Below, one piece after another: positions 25,655-32,704 of a stretch of 64,000 bases of DNA. The position numbers and the translations under genes were made by a program. The DNA lies in contig JAILXV010000004.1 of the NCBI GenBank assembly GCA_045430285.1, forward strand, positions 310,001-374,000, in the 5' to 3' direction. The notes beneath the pieces were generated by a model. That model was not told the DNA's origin, made no database searches, and worked only from the letters and a program-made list of their open reading frames with translations. The stretch is from Agarilytica sp045430285 (GTDB taxonomy: Bacteria > Pseudomonadota > Gammaproteobacteria > Pseudomonadales > Cellvibrionaceae). The stretch's first letter is position 1. Every line of letters begins with the position of its first letter.

Positions 25655-26194
25655 TGTTACCTCCTGTTTTTGGAGGCCGTGACTGCCACGGCCTTTGTAT
25701 GGCCGCGTGTTTGTGCAAAGTGAATAATCTGCACCTTGGGTCGCAATAATATGAAGAAGCTTTACGCTTGCTGATCCATTGTCACGTTGCGCTAGTGGTA
25801 ATGCTAAAAGGCAGTGCTGGTTAAGGGCTCAATCAGGTGGTGCTGATTGATTGAAAAATTTTGGGTAGTGCTAAAGCACGACTGCTTTGAAAGGCGTTGA
25901 AGGTTTTCGCTGCGCTAGGCTGAAAGTTCAATAAGGTGTGAACACTGATCGTGTTCGCTTGATTCAATAATTACGTGCCCCTTTTGGGTAAACGTCAAAA
26001 TATCACACAACTTGTCTCCATCAAGACATCCCCCTTCCTTCCGCGCCCGAAAAAACTGGGCTTGTGCAGGACGGGCGGTTCCCCCTGTCTGGATTACGCC
26101 AAAACATGTGATCTTACGCTCGCTTCTCTCGCTCCTTTGTCTGGGGTTTTCAACCCCAAAAGGGGATGTGTTTTTAAGATAAAGGAGAAAAGCA
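25655..26194. other. 540-bp non-coding, hairpin-rich leader upstream of ardA
   Basis: No gene is apparent. Several clean inverted repeats are present: AGGCCGTG/CACGGCCT (25674-25694), GTGCA/TGCAC (25713-25734), CATT..CAC/GTG..AATG (25777-25803), TCAATCA/TGATTGA (25829-25850), GTGCT/AGCAC (25868-25879), GAACAC/GTGTTC (25940-25956), TGTCT/AGACA (26013-26028) and GGGGTT/AACCCC (26143-26157). Conjugative plasmids express ardA from promoters that fold in single-stranded DNA; this leader could work similarly, which is inference. Confidence 0.45.
26143..26165 (+). promoter_or_regulatory. overlapping alternative hairpins before ardA
   Basis: GGGGTT-ttc-AACCCC (26143-26157) and CCCC-aaaa-GGGG (26154-26165) share the CCCC block, so only one can form at a time. 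They end 29 bp before the ardA start, leaving room for attenuation or single-strand promoter control. Confidence 0.35.
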
Positions 26195-26707
26195 ATGAGC
26201 GAAGAAATCAGAATTTATGTGGCATGTTTGGCAGCGTATAACAACGGCTATTTGCACGGTGTTTGGATTGATGCAACGGCAGACATTGACGACATTCAAG
26301 ACCAAATAAACAGCATGTTGGAATCCAGCCCTGTAGAGGATGCCGAGGAATACGCCATTCACGACTTTGAAGGTTACGGCAGTTATCGCCTGTCAGAGTA
26401 TGAAGGGATACAAAGTGCCCACGAAATAGCCTGTTTTATTGAAGAGCATGGTGAGATAGCCGCCGAATTGATTAGCCACTTTTCAACGCTCGAAGAAGCA
26501 CAGAAAGCCATGGAGGAAGATTATCAAGGGGAGTATGCAAGCCTCTCAGATTACGCGCAAGAAATCACGGAGGAAACAAGCGAAGTGCCAAGTCATTTAG
26601 AATTTTATATCGACTATGACCGTATGGGGCGCGACATGGAAATGAGCGGCGATATTTTCACAATTGAAACAGGTTATCAGGAAGTGCATGTATTTTGGAA
26701 CCGCTAA
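26195..26707 (+). CDS. ardA: ArdA-type antirestriction protein
   Basis: 170 residues, strongly acidic, as expected for the DNA-mimic ArdA. The N-terminal RIYVACLAAYNNGYLHGVWIDA and the EYAIHDFEGYGSYRLSEYEGI segment are the conserved ArdA signatures, and LYD-like tyrosine/aspartate patterns continue to the C-terminal EVHVFWNR. ArdA dimers imitate bent B-DNA and block type I restriction enzymes. GGAGA lies eight bases before the ATG. It sits on the same island as an apparently complete type I system, on the same strand, separated by a structured leader. Confidence 0.92.
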   Translation: MSEEIRIYVACLAAYNNGYLHGVWIDATADIDDIQDQINSMLESSPVEDAEEYAIHDFEGYGSYRLSEYEGIQSAHEIACFIEEHGEIAAELISHFSTLEEAQKAMEEDYQGEYASLSDYAQEITEETSEVPSHLEFYIDYDRMGRDMEMSGDIFTIETGYQEVHVFWNR

Positions 26708-26741
26708 GGCGGTTCCCTTCATGCGGAAAGGGAATTTTAAA

Positions 26742-27083
26742 ATGCGGGAGTTAACAAACGAAGAAAAACAGCAATCACTAAAACGGGCTTTAACCTGCAC
26801 AGGTGGTGCGCTCGATAGATGGAGCGCCAGAGCTGCAACAGGTCTTAATGATGCCGACATGGCAAAAGCTGTACGATATGAATTGGGTATTTGCGGCGGT
26901 TCTGGTTGCAGCAATAGTATACGCATTCATTACGAAGGCGCTGGCTTGAAAGTATGGGCAGCATGGGAAATATTTATCCCTTCATCTGAAGAGCCCATAT
27001 TTCAGGGAGAGGCCACCATTAAGGCTGCACGGTGTTTGTTTGGTGTTAAATATCCAGATGACGTGCAGCTTGATTTATTTTGA
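26742..27083 (+). CDS. conserved hypothetical protein of mobile elements
   Basis: About 113 residues from the ATG at 26742 (MRELTNEEKQQ); earlier in-frame starts exist but overlap the ardA end. A central GICGGSGCSNSIRIHYEGAGLKVWAAWEIF and the C-terminal tail DVQLDLF are distinctive. I associate similar proteins with plasmid and island antirestriction regions, but no function is known to me. It lies 34 bp after ardA and is probably cotranscribed with it. Confidence 0.65.
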   Translation: MRELTNEEKQQSLKRALTCTGGALDRWSARAATGLNDADMAKAVRYELGICGGSGCSNSIRIHYEGAGLKVWAAWEIFIPSSEEPIFQGEATIKAARCLFGVKYPDDVQLDLF

Positions 27084-27097
27084 CCGATAAAAATTGC

Positions 27098-27122
27098 GCC
27101 GCCAAGCTTGGGGCTTGGCGGC
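27098..27122. terminator. 10-bp perfect hairpin after the ardA unit
   Basis: GCCGCCAAGC and GCTTGGCGGC enclose a 5-base loop (27098-27107 / 27113-27122). On the plus strand no T-run follows; on the minus strand ATTTTTA follows after a few bases. It probably ends or insulates transcription between ardA and the HExxH gene. Confidence 0.45.
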
Positions 27123-27202
27123 GAACTGCAAAAGACACCACAAATTTGCATAAATGCAAATCCGATGGTAAGAAAATCTATAAGAAAGAGAAAGTTAAAT
27201 GA

Positions 27203-28225
27203 TTGGTTCGGAAGACACTTAAAAGGGGCGCTCAAGCTGCTATTGGATTAACCGTTGCGTTTGAAGTTGCGCTTTTGAATTTGCCTGATCTTGTTTCCTC
27301 ACCATTAGAGGAATATATGCAAGAAAATGATATTCCTCTGGAAATAGTAGAGGGAATGAAAACCGATGGCATGCGGGTTTATCACGAGCACGGCCACCTT
27401 TCTGCTCTCCATTTGTCAGCACTTTTATTTACTAATAATGCAAAGAACTTTGATTTTCTATGGGCAATAGTCGAGCCATTAAGAGCTTTGCCGAGCGTGT
27501 ATGGCGACATGGCAAGCCTTCATGCTTCGCATGGCGATTGTATGATTTTTATGCCTGATAAAGACCAGACAATTGATGATTTAATAAGCAAAACTACAGG
27601 CATACCTGAATTCGACTTAGAGCTTACTGAGAAGCTAAGAAATACATTTAAAGCTAATATACTTGTTCATGAGGTGGCTCATGGGCAACCCATGGAGCGG
27701 TTCAATCAAGAGTATTGTGTGCAAGAACATGGGACAGCGGTAGATAGTTCGGGCTCTTCTGAGCTATATAGCGAGTTAAGAAGCGATGACGCCTCGCTAG
27801 ACCTGATGAAAGATGCCGATGTTACCGACTATATGATTTCGTATCGAGCCGTCACCGCATTTAATCATTTGCACGATATATCTCACGATACAGCCATATA
27901 TCTCGATGAATGGTATAACAAAGACAGCCTAACTTTACGAGGCGAAATGCCCGATCACCTTGTTTACAAAAATGATTTTGCCCAAGTTTTTAGCCCTTAT
28001 GTTGAAAAATATTCTTCAGAAGAACCGGCTCCCTATCAGATATATAAAGCTGCGTTAGAATTTTTGGACAATCATGCCGATACTGGAAAAGTGCGCGAGT
28101 CATCACGACGGATGGTAGAGCTTTACGTTAAAGGTGTCGAATATTTTGCTCCAACGAAATCCGAAGAGCTGCGCGCAATGCGTAACTCTCAGGATTTAGA
28201 AGGTGACAGTCCTGTTGTTTTTTGA
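27203..28225 (+). CDS. putative zinc metalloprotease (HExxH) of unknown family
   Basis: 340 residues from a TTG start with an AAGAGAAAG upstream. The central ILVHEVAHGQP is an HExxH zinc motif at about residue 154, and SELRSDDASLDLM some 40 residues later offers the acidic third ligand in the S/E-x2-x-D-x2-A pattern of gluzincins. The N-terminus has a moderately hydrophobic stretch (QAAIGLTVAFEVALLNL) that could be a membrane anchor. I do not recognise the family. It lies between ardA and the mobilization genes, so a role in the life of the mobile element, in defence or in counter-defence is possible but not shown. Confidence 0.6.
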   Translation: MVRKTLKRGAQAAIGLTVAFEVALLNLPDLVSSPLEEYMQENDIPLEIVEGMKTDGMRVYHEHGHLSALHLSALLFTNNAKNFDFLWAIVEPLRALPSVYGDMASLHASHGDCMIFMPDKDQTIDDLISKTTGIPEFDLELTEKLRNTFKANILVHEVAHGQPMERFNQEYCVQEHGTAVDSSGSSELYSELRSDDASLDLMKDADVTDYMISYRAVTAFNHLHDISHDTAIYLDEWYNKDSLTLRGEMPDHLVYKNDFAQVFSPYVEKYSSEEPAPYQIYKAALEFLDNHADTGKVRESSRRMVELYVKGVEYFAPTKSEELRAMRNSQDLEGDSPVVF

Positions 28226-28233
28226 TCGCAGCG

Positions 28234-28560
28234 CTAATAAGGAAAAACGCCAGTGAATGGCATTTTGCTGTTTAATATCACCTGAATATCTTCAGGCAAG
28301 TAAATTGTTGGATCGTCATAGCCGATCCGAATTGCGGAATTATTGCGCGGCATGAATTCCATGCCGTCTTTTTTGATAGAAAAAATAAGCGTGTTGTGCG
28401 CAAGCCAGCGTCCAAAGCGCACTTCATAGCCTTCGCTTTCGAGTAGTTCGGCGATTTCAGGCGTTTCAATTTTTCCGTCGCCGTCATCGTAGCCAAATTT
28501 TGAAAAGGCATGGCTCCAGTGGTAGCGGTTTCCGCAATGTTCGCATTTATCACAGGCCAT
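28234..28560 (-). CDS. hypothetical protein with N-terminal Cys pairs
   Basis: 108 residues starting MACDKCEHCGNRYHWSHAF; the CxxCxxC and following His residues could bind zinc. Residues 25-60 (GYDDGDGKIETPEIAELLESEGYEV) look like a single EF-hand-like acidic loop or simply an acidic helix. It lies 14 bp downstream of the relaxase gene on the same strand, so it is probably the last gene of the mobilization unit. No family is recognised. Confidence 0.6.
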   Translation of the reverse strand: MACDKCEHCGNRYHWSHAFSKFGYDDGDGKIETPEIAELLESEGYEVRFGRWLAHNTLIFSIKKDGMEFMPRNNSAIRIGYDDPTIYLPEDIQVILNSKMPFTGVFPY

Positions 28561-28574
28561 GCCATTGTCCTTTC

Positions 28575-29912
28575 TTATATCTCAGGCTCAAAATCCATGC
28601 CTTTGTCATCATCACGTCTGTTTTGACGGTTTGGTGCATTGGTATTTTGAGTGTTTTTGCTTTGTGTATTGGTTTTCGAGCGATGATCGTGTTTTGATTT
28701 TTCTTCATGTTTGGCAACATGAGAAAGATCACGCACCAGCGCTTGGCGCTCTTTTTCTTGGGTGTCGTGCAGCAATTGGATTTGCGTTTGCAAGTTCTGG
28801 CGCTCGGTTAACTGCTTTTGAATCAGTTCTTCTTGCTGTTTGCGATCACGCAAATGTGCCTGCCACGTTTCTTGTTCATTACGTTTTCGAGTTTTCCAGT
28901 AGCGGCCATTGAGCTTGTCCCAAATGCCTTTAAAGCCTTTGCGGATTCTGGTGGATCGCTTCAGTTCTTCAGCTTGCCAGCGTTTTTGCTGATATTCCTT
29001 AAGGCTGGCGCGTACCGAGCGGTGTTCATTGGTTAGCTTGGCCTTATCTGCTAGCAGAGGTTTGAGCTTTTCATTGTGTACGTTGCGCAATTCTTCTTTG
29101 TAAGAATCAAACAGCTTGGAAAGCTGGCCTTGTATGCCGTTTTTCACTTCCTGCACTGATGGCAAGCCCTTAGCGCTGCCAAGGCGCGCTTCTAGGGCTT
29201 TAGCTTTTTGCCCAAGCTGGCGCGTGAGTGAATACACTTCGCCATACACATCCAAAGCAACAAAACCGCGTTTATCGCCTTTGGCTAAAAAGTAGCCTTT
29301 TTCGCGAAGCGCATGCTCGAAGCTGGTTTTGGTGTCGGATACTGCCCAGCATTCCTGAAGCTCATTTTTTATATCCGAGGCTTTGCGGCCAACGCGCTGC
29401 GCTTGCTGCCATTCGGCGCGGGTGAAGTTCAGCGGGTTTTTCTTGGTTTTGTCTTTGAAGCCTTCAGGCAGCTTCCAGCCATGTTCGAGATAGAGTGACT
29501 TTGAAAGATCATTGAGCTTTAGTTTTGGGTGCGAGATATTGACCGCTTTCATCTCGTCCGTATTGATGCGGCTCCAAACACAGTGCGCATGGCGGCGGCC
29601 TTCCTTTTCATGGAAGACCACCACACGGGGCTGACCTTCCAGCCCCAGCTTTTGCTCCACGCGCTCCAGCGTTTTTTCAAAGGTCTCAATATCGACCTTT
29701 TCATCTTGTGGCGGGTTCAAACTCAGGGAATACATGAATTGTTTGCACTTGGTTCCCTTGGATAGCGCATAGGCTTCATTCAATGCGCCGAGAACATCTT
29801 GCGCCATAAAGCCGCTCACCTCATGAACGTTGACGTGCTCATTTTGCTCCCCGTTGAGCAGGTGAAGCGCCATTTGGCGACCGCCAGCACGTTGATTACC
29901 CTTGAGGATCAT
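28575..29912 (-). CDS. relaxase/mobilization nuclease (MobP-like)
   Basis: 445 residues from the ATG at 29912, which has AGGAGG six bases upstream. The N-terminal relaxase domain has the HUH-type metal motif FHEKEGRRHAHCVWSRIN (His at about 101, 108 and 110). The C-terminal half (from about residue 240) is a long, highly charged coiled-coil region with a Lys/Arg/Asn-rich tail and no primase or helicase domain. It should nick at oriT and lead the strand in mobilization with a helper conjugation machine. The start overlaps the mobC end by 17 bp. The catalytic Tyr cannot be assigned with certainty. Confidence 0.88.
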   Translation of the reverse strand: MILKGNQRAGGRQMALHLLNGEQNEHVNVHEVSGFMAQDVLGALNEAYALSKGTKCKQFMYSLSLNPPQDEKVDIETFEKTLERVEQKLGLEGQPRVVVFHEKEGRRHAHCVWSRINTDEMKAVNISHPKLKLNDLSKSLYLEHGWKLPEGFKDKTKKNPLNFTRAEWQQAQRVGRKASDIKNELQECWAVSDTKTSFEHALREKGYFLAKGDKRGFVALDVYGEVYSLTRQLGQKAKALEARLGSAKGLPSVQEVKNGIQGQLSKLFDSYKEELRNVHNEKLKPLLADKAKLTNEHRSVRASLKEYQQKRWQAEELKRSTRIRKGFKGIWDKLNGRYWKTRKRNEQETWQAHLRDRKQQEELIQKQLTERQNLQTQIQLLHDTQEKERQALVRDLSHVAKHEEKSKHDHRSKTNTQSKNTQNTNAPNRQNRRDDDKGMDFEPEI

Positions 29913-30324
29913 CTTCATCCTCCTTTTCTTGTTCACTTTGGGGCTTGAGCCCTAATGCCTTAATCAGGGTGTCACGCATCCACTGAATGGCCGTTACGGA
30001 CTCATTGAGTGATTCCACAACGTCATGATTGACGGGAAGAGAGCCAGAATTAGCCGCCTTGGCGAGCTGATTGATATTCGCACTAATGCGGGATTGGCCG
30101 AGCGCCCCAATGAGCTTGGCGATGGCCTTTTGATCAATATCAGCAGTTTCGCCGCGAGTGCGCTTTTTGGGCATTTCGGGCATATCTTCTTTGAAGATCA
30201 GCCAGCGAATGTAAGCTGCGAGCGGTCTGCCTGCCGCAGCTGTCTCTAGCGCCTTGCGCTCTTCCTCGGTAAATCTCATGGAAAATGGAGGTGGATACTT
30301 GGTTTTTGGCGTTTTATCGTCCAT
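29896..30324 (-). CDS. mobC: MobC-like relaxosome accessory protein
   Basis: 142 residues from the ATG at 30324 (GGAGGG seven bases upstream); a GTG at 30339 would add five residues. The N-terminal FSMRFTEEERKALETAAAGRPLAAYIRWLIF is a ribbon-helix-helix-like DNA-binding segment, and ISANINQLAKAANSG is the conserved NxNQ(I/L)A motif of the MobC family. MobC proteins open or bend oriT for the relaxase. The acidic tail EKEDEDDPQG overlaps the relaxase start, indicating translational coupling. Confidence 0.85.
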   Translation of the reverse strand: MDDKTPKTKYPPPFSMRFTEEERKALETAAAGRPLAAYIRWLIFKEDMPEMPKKRTRGETADIDQKAIAKLIGALGQSRISANINQLAKAANSGSLPVNHDVVESLNESVTAIQWMRDTLIKALGLKPQSEQEKEDEDDPQG

Positions 30325-30339
30325 TTTAAGCCCCTCCAC

Positions 30340-30369
30340 TTGTCAAAATGGGGCTTTCGCCGTTATACT
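30340..30369 (+). promoter_or_regulatory. sigma70-like promoter divergent from mobC
   Basis: TTGTCA (30340-30345), 18-bp spacer, TATACT (30364-30369), each one base away from consensus. The predicted start near 30376 leads into a gene-free segment that ends at the terminator at 30502-30546, so it probably drives a small RNA. Confidence 0.5.
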
Positions 30370-30393
30370 CTGCGCCCTGTGAAGCGTGGGCTC

Positions 30394-30438
30394 CCTCTAA
30401 GCTAGATAGTAACGCGCTGATTTGTGGTGGCTTAGAGG
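30394..30438. other. inverted repeat, candidate oriT
   Basis: CCTCTAAGC (30394-30402) and GCTTAGAGG (30430-30438) form a perfect 9-bp inverted repeat upstream of mobC, where oriT normally lies. The right arm overlaps TGGCTTA, which resembles the ColE1-type nick sequence CTGG^CTTA. A GCTTAGA copy recurs near 30472. Assignment is by position and shape only. Confidence 0.35.
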
Positions 30439-30501
30439 CGATATCAAGGGCATTTACCAGCAGCTTAGACAGCGTTGGCAACCAGCCCCCGCTACCAATT
30501 T

Positions 30502-30546
30502 AAAAGCTCCCTAAGGTATTCGTTGGATACCTTAGGGAGCTTTTTT
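30502..30546. terminator. strong intrinsic terminator, 18-bp perfect stem
   Basis: AAAAGCTCCCTAAGGTAT (30502-30519) pairs perfectly with 30527-30544 around a 7-base loop; a T-run follows on the plus strand and the A-run at the left makes it bidirectional. It closes the candidate RNA and marks the right edge of the mobile region. Confidence 0.85.
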
Positions 30547-30697
30547 AGTTTATGGGATTCAATTCAGTCTTCCTCCGATAATCACTGAAGCAAGCATTTC
30601 CCTTTTACCGCCTGCTTAATCTTTATTCGTGTTAATGGCTCGCTTCTATTTTCGTGATGGCTTGGATACGAGTTGATCAGCAAATGAAAAGGCGATC

Positions 30698-30711
30698 ATG
30701 ACATTTGTCAT
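30698..30711. promoter_or_regulatory. palindrome upstream of the TPR gene, candidate response-regulator site
   Basis: ATGACA-tt-TGTCAT is a perfect palindrome about 80 bp before the TPR gene; a further TGACA half-site lies at 30722-30726. LuxR-type regulators of the DesR branch bind such TGACA-type dyads, so the regulator at 32697 is the natural candidate. Confidence 0.4.
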
Positions 30712-30792
30712 TGTAAATTCCTGACAATCCTCTCTAAGTAAAAACCTTCTTCCCTTTCATACTGGCCTCTCTTTAAACAACTTTATGAATGG

Positions 30793-31494
30793 ATGAAAAT
30801 GAAAAATATACTACTTACTTTTGGTGCTGTGGTTTGCTGTCTTGGTTCTGCTGTGGTCTTGGCTGATCAGTCGAATATTAACGATATTGAAGATGCTGGT
30901 CTTAGGGGCGATGCTAAAACGTTACAAGACTTGGTGAAAAGTGAAGACTTGTATGATGCCGCCTTGGCTCAATATCGTCTGGCCATCATCTACAAAGGCA
31001 GTAACGGTCTTAACGAAGCTAAGCAGGCTTTAACAAAATCCATGGAGCAACTAGAAACGTTGGTTCAGAAAGAGCCGAGCAACGCAGAAGCTTGGGCGTT
31101 GTTGAGTCTCGTCTACGGAACTCAGGTAGGTGTTTCCCCCGAACTGAGTGGTGAATACGGTCCCAAGGCAGGTCGAAGTATCTCTAAAGCCAAGGCGATC
31201 GCACCAGAAAATCCACGAGTGAGTTTGGTCGCTGGTATAAACGATTACTTTACTCCGACAATGTTCGGCGGGAGCAAAATATCAGCGTTGGACGCGCTAG
31301 ATCGTGCCGCTTCGAATTATGCCGGAGATAAGGACTCAGGCTACCATTGGGGTGTCGCGGAAACTTATGTGTGGCGTGGTCTGGTGCGGATGGAATTAGG
31401 TGATCGGGAAAAAGCGCTGAACGACTGGCGTGCGGCAATCGCCATAGAACCCAATTATTATTGGGCTAATGCGCTACTCAAGAAAAACCAATAA
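30793..31494 (+). CDS. exported TPR-like protein
   Basis: 233 residues with a Sec signal peptide (MKNILLTFGAVVCCLGSAVVLADQ, cleavage near LA-DQ). Helical repeats follow: LYDAALAQYRLAIIYK, AKQALTKSMEQLETLVQKEPSNAEAWALLSLVYG, and a final GLVRMELGDREKALNDWRAAIAIEPNYYWA, a textbook TPR unit. It probably acts in the periplasm as a scaffold or sensor partner. It stands 103 bp before the histidine kinase gene and may share its regulation through the palindrome at 30698. An ATG at 30799 is equally possible. Confidence 0.75.
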   Translation: MKMKNILLTFGAVVCCLGSAVVLADQSNINDIEDAGLRGDAKTLQDLVKSEDLYDAALAQYRLAIIYKGSNGLNEAKQALTKSMEQLETLVQKEPSNAEAWALLSLVYGTQVGVSPELSGEYGPKAGRSISKAKAIAPENPRVSLVAGINDYFTPTMFGGSKISALDALDRAASNYAGDKDSGYHWGVAETYVWRGLVRMELGDREKALNDWRAAIAIEPNYYWANALLKKNQ

Positions 31495-31597
31495 ATAATA
31501 GACTGCATTCATGACCGTATAGGGATGTGAATGCAGTGTTCTCCATATTTCTAGTTTTAATGTCATAATATAATCACGATCTTGCAAGGCCTAGTTT

Positions 31598-32704
31598 ATG
31601 TCTCCGTATAATATGCCCGCACTATTTTCGCCGAATGGAAACAAGTTGAATTACATTTCATTGTTGTTTTCACTCTTCTATTTTCTTCCTCTGTTTTTTA
31701 TGTCAGGCGTTTTAAATATGTGGCTGTTGGCTTGCATTGTTATCGCTTATGTCTCATTTTTACTTTTATATTTTTGGGGCTTGAAGTCTGATTCTAGTCG
31801 CGCTTTTCTTCCAATTTCTGCAATGCTGGTTTTGTGTTGTGCCATCACTTTTATTACGCCAGGTAGTAATGCGCTGTTCGGTTTCGCTACTTTCCTGGGC
31901 GGCTACTATTTTTCATTAATGCGAGCATTTTTAACCTTAGGGCTTGCTTTAGCATTGGAGGCCGTGACATTTTTATGGGTGGGTCACGACGTAGTATTTC
32001 TTGGTATAGCATTGTTTTTAAGTGCCGCGCTTTTTATTAATGCTATTTTCTTACGTAAAGATTTACAGTATCGTTTTGCCGAAAAGCGTGATCAGAATCA
32101 GATTCAAGAGCTGGCAACTATTGCAGAGCGTGAGCGCATTAGCCGAGATTTACATGATCTATTAGGTCATAGCTTGTCTAGTGTGGCGCTTAAGGCTGAG
32201 TTAGCAGAAAAATTCATAAGTGCCGAGTCATACGATTCAGCGGCCAAAGAGATTGCTGAAGTTGCCGAGCTAGCGCGTAGCACGCTAAAGGACGTTCGCA
32301 AAAGTGTGTCTGGGTTGAGGCAAAAAGGGCTTTATGCCGAGCTTAAAAAGTTGTGTCAGCAACTACAATCCTCTGGTTTCGATACTCAATGCGAAGATGA
32401 ATTATCGGACTTGCATTCGCTCGGTGCCGATATTGAATCAACAATAATTTTATTGCTCAAAGAGGCTTGTACTAATATCTTGCGCCATAGTAAGGGTGAT
32501 CGTGTTCGAATAGCGTTGAAGAAAGATTCGAGCACGTTCTTGATCACGGTTTGGGATAATGGCGGATCCAGTAATTTAGAAGCCGGTAATGGTATTAGAG
32601 GAATGAAAGATCGCTGCCGTAGCATGGACGGTCGCCTCACGCTAGAAAGTGATGCAGAAGGTACACAACTCAAAATGACGATACCAGGAGCTCAAGATGA
32701 TTAA
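31598..32704 (+). CDS. sensor histidine kinase, DesK/HisKA_3 type
   Basis: 368 residues. Residues about 15-155 form five to six membrane helices without a large periplasmic loop, so the sensor is the membrane region itself. The HisKA_3 dimerisation helix is ERERISRDLHDLLGHSLSSVALKAEL with the phospho-acceptor His near residue 186. The HATPase domain has LLKEACTNILRHSKGD (N box), VWDNGGS and GNGIRGMKDRC. DesK relatives sense membrane fluidity or envelope state (family knowledge). It overlaps the response regulator gene by 8 bp. Confidence 0.9.
   Translation: MSPYNMPALFSPNGNKLNYISLLFSLFYFLPLFFMSGVLNMWLLACIVIAYVSFLLLYFWGLKSDSSRAFLPISAMLVLCCAITFITPGSNALFGFATFLGGYYFSLMRAFLTLGLALALEAVTFLWVGHDVVFLGIALFLSAALFINAIFLRKDLQYRFAEKRDQNQIQELATIAERERISRDLHDLLGHSLSSVALKAELAEKFISAESYDSAAKEIAEVAELARSTLKDVRKSVSGLRQKGLYAELKKLCQQLQSSGFDTQCEDELSDLHSLGADIESTIILLLKEACTNILRHSKGDRVRIALKKDSSTFLITVWDNGGSSNLEAGNGIRGMKDRCRSMDGRLTLESDAEGTQLKMTIPGAQDD

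Larger units (their letters stand above)
30376..30546 (+). ncRNA. candidate structured small RNA of the mobilization region
   Basis: About 170 nt between a good promoter and a strong intrinsic terminator, with no open frame of note. Internal pairing is evident: GCCCT with AGGGC enclosing CCTCTAAGC with GCTTAGAGG, then a GTTGG-caa-CCAGC hairpin, then the terminator stem. It might be an antisense or immunity RNA (C4-like) controlling the island, or a transcript that reads oriT. I could not match it to 6S RNA, tmRNA, SRP RNA or RNase P RNA. Confidence 0.4.

Noticed and set aside
28278..28565. Second minus-strand frame overlapping the Cys-pair protein gene
   Set aside because: Different phase of the same DNA, without the ordered Cys motif or a better start.
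30376..30546. 6S RNA, tmRNA or SRP RNA
   Set aside because: The length and fold differ, and the diagnostic sequences (SRP GGAAGGAAGCAGCC-type core, tRNA-like tmRNA end) are absent.
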